Shown: piece after piece, positions 60,162 through 64,000 of the stretch
Numbering within the stretch: position 1 is the first letter of the stretch
Layout: each line of letters begins with the position of its first letter
Origin: CSP1-5 sp964348275
GTDB taxonomy: Bacteria > Methylomirabilota > Methylomirabilia > Methylomirabilales > CSP1-5
NCBI GenBank assembly: GCA_964348275.1
Contig: CAYGBT010000009.1
Span: forward strand, 28,694-92,693
Length of the DNA: 64,000 bases
Reading direction: 5' to 3'
Notes under the pieces: generated by a model
Database searches by the model: none
Told to the model about the DNA's origin: nothing
The model's input: the letters and a program-made list of their open reading frames with translations, nothing else
Program-made: the position numbers and the translations under genes

Positions 60162-60687
60162 GTTTTTGCTCGATCTTCCGCGCGAGGTATACGAAAAGGG
60201 CGGCGCACGCAAGACCGACAAGAACCCCGCCCACGACATCGGTAGGATAGTGCACCCCCACATAGACCCTGGAGTACCCCACGGCGGCCGCCACGAGGAA
60301 GAGGGGGATAGCCAACGGGCGATAGTGGAAGCCGAAAAGAACCGCCTGGGCGGTGATGTTCGTGGCGTGAGTCGAGGGAAAGGAGAAAGAGCGGCCACTA
60401 CATCCGACAAGGAGGCGCACCGCTTCGAGAGACTGACAGGGCCGAGGGCGCTGGATCCAGACCTTCAGCAGTTCGCTCAACGCATTGGAGACGACAAGCA
60501 GCAGCAGGGCCGTCACAACCAGGAGGCGCCCCTTGCGGCCTCCCCAAATCAGAAGTCCTATTCCCAGCAGGGCGATCGGGATAACGAAAGGATCGGGATC
60601 AGTGATGACCGGCATCAGGAGATCGAAGACGGCATTGCTGAGGTCGCTGTTAATGACCCGGAAGAGGACGAAGTCAAGGCCCATCAT
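60154..60687 (-). CDS. PAP2-family membrane phosphatase (first)
   Basis: The 177 residues contain five to six membrane segments and the three PAP2 motifs: K-V-W-I-Q-R-P-R-P near 78, P-S-T-H-A near 104 and S-R-V-Y-V-G-V-H-Y-P-T-D-V near 140. Such enzymes dephosphorylate lipid phosphates, for instance undecaprenyl diphosphate or phosphatidylglycerol phosphate, or lipid A. It lies between two heptamer arrays and 35 bases after the second PAP2 gene. Confidence 0.9.
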   Translation of the reverse strand: MMGLDFVLFRVINSDLSNAVFDLLMPVITDPDPFVIPIALLGIGLLIWGGRKGRLLVVTALLLLVVSNALSELLKVWIQRPRPCQSLEAVRLLVGCSGRSFSFPSTHATNITAQAVLFGFHYRPLAIPLFLVAAAVGYSRVYVGVHYPTDVVGGVLVGLACAALFVYLARKIEQKLR

Positions 60688-60692
60688 CTCGC

Positions 60693-60783
60693 ATTCAGGG
60701 TCGATGGTTCAGGGTTCAGAGGTTAGCGTTCAGGGTTGACGCTTGAGGGTTCAGGGTTCGGGGTTGAGTCTCGAGGGCTGAAG
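60693..60783. repeat. Heptamer-period array between the PAP2 genes (13 units)
   Basis: Units of the gttcagg/gttgacg/gttcggg type with all words in one orientation. The right-hand 58 bases are the coding sequence for the last 19 residues of the second PAP2 protein, including its stop codon at 60723-60725. Confidence 0.65.
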
Positions 60784-61424
60784 GCCATAGCTGGCCGCTG
60801 ATCTTTGAGCGCGAACCTGAGCTCGAGAGCGAGCGCGACGCCCGTGGTCATGGCCACGCCGAGCAAGACCCCTCCGAACACGTCGGTTATCCAGTGACTG
60901 TCCGTATACATCCGGCTGATCCCGACCCCGAGCACGATGAGCATCCCAGCGCCCATGCTGCTTGCAAGACCGAGCGGCCGACGCAAAAACCCGCTCCGGT
61001 ACGCCCAGTAGAGGAGCCCGCTCACCGTCACCAGCGCAGCCAGGGTGTGGCCACTCGGAAAGCCGAAGCTGAGGTCCCCCGGTCGTAGCCGTCCCACCAG
61101 GGGCTTCGAGATCTGCCCGAGAACCCCCCCGCCTCCCAATGCCACGAGAAAAAAGAAAAAAAACTCTCTCCTGGTCTCTCGCGAGCACATGAGGTTCAGC
61201 AGGAGGAGCATCACGGTTAAAATCTGCCAGTCTCCGAAGAGCGCCCATCCCTTGATCAGCCCGGCCAGCGCGACATCCTGACTTTGCTGCGCGAGGTCGC
61301 GGGCCGCCTGGTCAATGGCGAAAGGTCCGTTCGCCCTTACCAGCACGGCCAGGTAGAGGTAGGCGATCAGGCTTAGAATCGCCACGACCCCCAACACACG
61401 ATAGCGGATGGTCCAACCCTTCAC
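60723..61424 (-). CDS. PAP2-family membrane phosphatase (second), with repeat-encoded tail
   Basis: The 233 residues have about six membrane segments and PAP2 motifs K-P-L-V-G-R-L-R-P near 110, F-G-F-P-S-G-H-T near 122 and S-R-M-Y-T-D-S-H-W-I-T-D near 170. The C-terminal tail of about 19 residues (S-P-R-D-S-T-P-N-P-E-P-S-S-V-N-P-E-R) is encoded by a heptamer array and has low complexity, so it was probably added by the repeat. A promoter with consensus spacing lies about 40-65 bases upstream. Substrate unknown. Confidence 0.9.
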   Translation of the reverse strand: MKGWTIRYRVLGVVAILSLIAYLYLAVLVRANGPFAIDQAARDLAQQSQDVALAGLIKGWALFGDWQILTVMLLLLNLMCSRETRREFFFFFLVALGGGGVLGQISKPLVGRLRPGDLSFGFPSGHTLAALVTVSGLLYWAYRSGFLRRPLGLASSMGAGMLIVLGVGISRMYTDSHWITDVFGGVLLGVAMTTGVALALELRFALKDQRPAMAFSPRDSTPNPEPSSVNPER

Positions 61425-61461
61425 GGGTACACTTCTCCCCTTTCAGCGTTCGCAGCGCTGT

Positions 61462-61490
61462 ATGCTACCACATCGTCCTGCTGTGTCCAA
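61462..61490 (-). promoter_or_regulatory. Promoter of the PAP2 pair
   Basis: On the minus strand TTGGAC (61490-61485), a 17-base spacer and TAGCAT (61467-61462). Confidence 0.5.
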
Positions 61491-61584
61491 TGCTTTCTAT
61501 GTTCCCCGTTCGAAGCACCCAGATCACAGGATCGTCGGCAAGCTGCCCTGCCACCAGAGAGGAGGGTATGACTCCCAATGACCC

Positions 61585-61618
61585 CAAAAAAAAGAGGCCC
61601 GCCGAAATGGGGGCCCTC
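61585..61618 (-). terminator. Intrinsic terminator after the M48 lipoprotein gene
   Basis: On the minus strand GAGGGCCC and GGGCCTC pair with one bulged base around a ten-base loop and are followed by eight T residues. It lies about 40 bases after the stop codon. Confidence 0.8.
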
Positions 61619-61657
61619 TATATTGTCCGGGTTGTGCCTCTCAGATGGCAAAAATTT

Positions 61658-62389
61658 TCACGGATTATCGGTGAAAAATCCCACCAGCTGCTGGAGGTGC
61701 TTGAGGGACATCCCCGCATCCTCCTCCGCGCGCTTTCCATCGACAAGCAGGGCCATCTTCTCAGCGAGGACAATCCGCTCGGCGTGGCTTGGGTGGTCAC
61801 TCAGCTTGCCATCCCCCATCCCTGGAGAAAGCTCGACTGCCATCCGCTCGAACACCTTCGCCCCAACCCGAATATCGTAGCCGGCCCGGTGCGCGTAAAG
61901 CAGTCCCCGGATGTCGGCCTCTCGCTCTCCCTCTCCCTGGCCCCCCTCCAGCAGGCCCCGATCAGCGGAGGTCGGCAGATGGCCCATTTCATGGCCCAGC
62001 ACGACCGCGAGCTCATCGTCACTCTTCACGAACCTGAGCATCCCCAAACACACGTGGATGCTTCCTCGACGCACATAGGCGTTGACCCCATCACATGGCG
62101 CCACCTCGACGCTCACATGCGGCGGATCCGGCACTGCGAGAAGCAGGCGTGTGAGCACTCTCTCGAGCCGCACCTGCTGGTTCCACCGGAACCGCGCGGC
62201 CCGCCGCTTTAACTGCGCGGCCTGGGCTTGCTCCTCCTGTTCCGAAACCAATTCGTTGGGGCCCGGTTCACGAAGACTGGTGGCGCAGGCTGTAACCAGA
62301 ATGAGGACACTCGCCGCAAGCACCCTTACCCACAGGCTCGACGTGCCCTGCCCTTGCCTCGTCAGACTTGATCCCTTCTGCTTCATCAT
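61658..62389 (-). CDS. M48-family metalloprotease lipoprotein
   Basis: A lipoprotein signal peptide (hydrophobic stretch, lipobox L-V-T-A-C with the cysteine near residue 35) is followed by an M48 domain with zinc motif H-E-M-G-H near 133 and E-x-E-A-D about 25 residues later. The family includes LoiP and BepA, which maintain outer-membrane protein quality. At 243 residues it is short and lacks TPRs. It is unlike the larger Tat-type M48 protein at 21.6 kb. Two ATG codons in a row (62389 and 62386) are possible starts. Confidence 0.87.
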   Translation of the reverse strand: MMKQKGSSLTRQGQGTSSLWVRVLAASVLILVTACATSLREPGPNELVSEQEEQAQAAQLKRRAARFRWNQQVRLERVLTRLLLAVPDPPHVSVEVAPCDGVNAYVRRGSIHVCLGMLRFVKSDDELAVVLGHEMGHLPTSADRGLLEGGQGEGEREADIRGLLYAHRAGYDIRVGAKVFERMAVELSPGMGDGKLSDHPSHAERIVLAEKMALLVDGKRAEEDAGMSLKHLQQLVGFFTDNP

Positions 62390-62416
62390 CGCACCACGCG
62401 TTCTTTTGCGATTTTG

Positions 62417-62432
62417 TGCACGTTCTGTGCCA
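62417..62432 (-). promoter_or_regulatory. Candidate sigma-54 promoter
   Basis: On the minus strand TGGCACAGAACGTGCA keeps the GG-N10-GC spacing required for sigma-54 and matches the consensus TGGCACG-N4-TTGCA at all but two specified positions. It lies about 30 bases before the M48 lipoprotein gene. It also has dyad symmetry (GCAC/GTGC), so it could instead be an operator. Confidence 0.3.
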
Positions 62433-62488
62433 ATGCTCGATGACCGTGGACCGACGACGAAACCGCAAAAAGTCTTACCTTCCCTTGC

Positions 62489-62551
62489 GGTGATCGGATA
62501 TCGGTCATCGGATTACGGGCAGCGGTCACCGGTCGTTGGATCTAGACGGCT
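62489..62551. repeat. Heptamer-period array (9 units)
   Basis: Nine units of the ggtgatc/ggtcatc/ggtcacc type, the same words as at 38905-38946. Confidence 0.6.
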
Positions 62552-62782
62552 GACTCGTGGCAGCTGAAAAGCAGGTGAGACTCAGAGGGGAGGCAGGTGA
62601 AAGGGGAGAGACACGAGGGAATTTTGAAGGGCCTATTTCGTGAGTGGCGCGACCTGGGAAGTGCAAATGTGAAAAGAAGAAAGGAAGGGGGGTCCCTCAC
62701 ACCCGGTAAAGGCTGGATCGTAAAACCTCAAGGTGCAAGGAACCCCCTCACCTCGCAGCACGGAGCGCGCCGCACGCGGCTC

Positions 62783-62810
62783 TTGGGCTTTTGGGTATTA
62801 GGTATTGGGT
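62783..62810. repeat. Heptamer-period array (4 units)
   Basis: Units ttgggct, tttgggt, attaggt and attgggt lie just beyond the stop codon of the small lipoprotein gene. Confidence 0.5.
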
Positions 62811-62822
62811 CTTTAAATTCCT

Positions 62823-63059
62823 TTACTCTAACTCGTCAATGTTGTAGCGGATTGCAGTACCCCACCATCCTTCCGCTTTGGCCTGCTTCAGCTCCCCCTG
62901 GGTCAAAGCCGGCTTCTCCCCGCCTCGGGTGGAGTATTGCAAATGGCTCCACGAGGCAAAGTGGGGACCGCCTGGCGGAATCCCGTAGCCACCCGCACAC
63001 GCGGTGAGGCCTCCGGCCAAAGCCACTCCCATGATCACCAGCGTTATCTTCCGCCGCAT
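62823..63059 (-). CDS. Small lipoprotein (78 residues), unknown function
   Basis: A short basic start (M-R-R-K), a hydrophobic stretch and the lipobox L-T-A-C put the lipidated cysteine at residue 21. The mature part has G-G-Y-G-I-P-P-G-G-P and W-S-H-L-Q-Y-S-T-x-x-G-E-K-P, with no family I recognise. The ribosome-binding site AAAGGAGG before the ATG is strong, so it should be well translated. Probably membrane-anchored at the periplasmic face. Confidence 0.8.
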   Translation of the reverse strand: MRRKITLVIMGVALAGGLTACAGGYGIPPGGPHFASWSHLQYSTRGGEKPALTQGELKQAKAEGWWGTAIRYNIDELE

Positions 63060-63168
63060 GGTCTACCTCCTTTCTGGATGTTGAAGCGGGACGATCACAG
63101 GCAAAACTGCAATTCTTCCTCTGAAGAGATCCTCTCTTCGTCCCAGATTCTCAGGGACCAGAAGAGCG

Positions 63169-63648
63169 TTACCTTCCCCACCTCCTCTTGCGATCCTGAT
63201 CTTCATCCTGCGGATAGGTGTCAAAGAGGTAATTCGCGACGATGTCGAAGCGTGTCGCGCCGCTGGAGTCCGGAAGGCTGATCTGAAAGGTCCCGTAGAT
63301 GTCTAGCTCGCGGGGGAACGAAATGTTATCGGCCGACAGGAGCGTGTCGGGGAACGGCGGAACTGCCTTGCTCCGAATGACCTCCCGGCCCTCATTGTCA
63401 TATCCGACAAGCCAGAGCCGGATGTACTTGACACGGAGAAGACTGTCCCCGGTGTTCTCCCCATAACCCTCGGCTGTTACTCCCTGCTCCGTCCGGCTGA
63501 GGTTCCAGTGCAGTCGCAGCGAGTCCCCGCTTACCGTGTGGCGCTCGTAAAGCCCCGGGTCAAAACGCTGGGCTGGTTTGGATCCGGCGGTGGCACATGC
63601 CCCGAGGAATACGATGCCTACCAGAAGAATACCAATATTTAGACGCAT
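63169..63648 (-). CDS. Lipoprotein of unknown function (159 residues)
   Basis: The signal peptide ends in the lipobox L-G-A-C (cysteine near residue 18 counted from the ATG at 63648). The mature protein is predicted to be mostly beta strand (alternating pattern in R-L-H-W-N-L-S-R-T-E-Q-G-V-T-A-E-G-Y and I-R-L-W-L-V-G-Y-D-N-E-G-R-E-V), like a small immunoglobulin-like fold, but I cannot name a family. A methionine five codons upstream is an alternative start. A promoter with 17-base spacing ends about 23 bases upstream. Confidence 0.8.
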   Translation of the reverse strand: MRLNIGILLVGIVFLGACATAGSKPAQRFDPGLYERHTVSGDSLRLHWNLSRTEQGVTAEGYGENTGDSLLRVKYIRLWLVGYDNEGREVIRSKAVPPFPDTLLSADNISFPRELDIYGTFQISLPDSSGATRFDIVANYLFDTYPQDEDQDRKRRWGR

Positions 63649-63670
63649 GCGAATAATCCCCAACTAAAAT

Positions 63671-63699
63671 ATATTACCTTATTTCACCCACGAGATCAA
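63671..63699 (-). promoter_or_regulatory. Promoter of the 159-residue lipoprotein gene
   Basis: On the minus strand TTGATC (63699-63694), a 17-base spacer and TAATAT (63676-63671), in an AT-rich patch. Confidence 0.55.
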
Positions 63700-64000
63700 G
63701 CTCGCGGCTACACGAACGCAAAAATCCAAGGCTTGCCGATGCGGATTTCACACATTTCCCAATACGGGGAAGCTTACCAGCACGAAATCGATGGTGACAA
63801 CTCGAAAATTTACGAGGTTTCCGTGCAGAGTCAACCGGAAGCCGTGCGACAGGCACCGCGCGGGCCAAGGTGGGAAAAATAAAGCAATTGCCCTGATCCT
63901 TCCTCTGCCGGGAGCACGAGGCAGGTATGGAAGGCACGACGGCGTAGATGGGATGTCGTCGTGTTAGTCGTCCAGAGTCTCCGAATCACCGGAGGGATAG
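63700..64000. other. End of window, no supported gene
   Basis: An 87-codon minus-strand frame covers 63674-63937 but overlaps the promoter, has no ribosome-binding site and looks like random basic sequence. I see no other feature here. Confidence 0.4.

Larger units (their letters stand above)
62390..62822. other. 433-base gene-free stretch
   Basis: It holds the candidate sigma-54 site, a nine-unit heptamer array at 62489-62551 and a four-unit array at 62783-62810. The remainder (62552-62782) shows nothing recognisable; a plus-strand frame there reads as low-complexity and has no family similarity. Confidence 0.55.

Noticed and set aside
62597..63007. 136-codon plus-strand frame across the small lipoprotein gene
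   Set aside because: It overlaps the better-supported lipoprotein with a strong ribosome-binding site and reads through a heptamer array.
63674..63937. 87-codon minus-strand frame at the window end
   Set aside because: It overlaps a promoter, lacks a ribosome-binding site and looks random.

Overview
The window is a dense, GC-rich chromosomal segment of a Gram-negative (diderm) bacterium. LpxC, LolA, a heptosyltransferase-type enzyme and several lipoproteins with lipoboxes show an outer membrane. RNase J, a CIRCE/HrcA heat-shock operon and a glcD-glcF-like fusion occur beside a proteobacterial-type envelope set. The gene mix and the GC level would fit a poorly sampled lineage such as NC10/Methylomirabilota, but that is an impression from memory and was not tested. 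Nearly every gene is core housekeeping, and almost all lie on the minus strand.

Layout by coordinate (minus-strand operons read right to left). 1-10.6 kb: rpsP and ffh; pgpA-cinA-thpR-glycerate 2-kinase; a triple-GAF diguanylate cyclase; lolA; ftsK. 10.7-16.5 kb: RNase J, lon, galU and a divergent cold-shock gene with a leader terminator. 16.5-23.2 kb: a less tidy region with two copies of a ~100-bp MITE-like element, other dyad repeats, a 45-residue zinc-ribbon protein, a secretin-N-domain protein, a 957-residue FAD/Fe-S oxidoreductase, small TPR and Lrp-type proteins and an M48 protease. 23.2-30.7 kb: HAMP protein, NtrX/NtrY-type two-component system, lpxC, dciA, an RNase H and a zinc-ribbon coiled-coil protein. 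30.8-37.9 kb: a CAU tRNA and a macromolecular-synthesis operon rpsU-yqeY-mutS2-dnaG-rpoD. 37.9-50 kb: a long run rho, rpmE, prfA, prmC, murA, hisG-D-B-H-A-F-IE. 50-64 kb: coaE with a stand-alone 5' nuclease, rsmE, dnaJ-grpE-hrcA (no dnaK), lepB, lepA, a heptosyltransferase, a polyprenyl synthase, two PAP2 phosphatases, an M48 lipoprotein and two small lipoproteins.

The most unusual signal is a family of degenerate repeat arrays with a strict 7-bp period. They use a few related words (GTTCAC/GTGAAC, TCAGC/GCTGA, GTCCGA/TCGGAC), often run as inverted arms around a spacer, and sit between genes on more than a dozen sites here. They overlap stop codons, flank the tRNA, fill the hisA-hisH and hisH-hisB gaps, encode the tail of a PAP2 protein, and interrupt HisF with 18 in-phase heptamers (42 codons) that keep the frame open. 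HisH carries a smaller version. I could not run searches, so all homology statements rest on recognised motifs.
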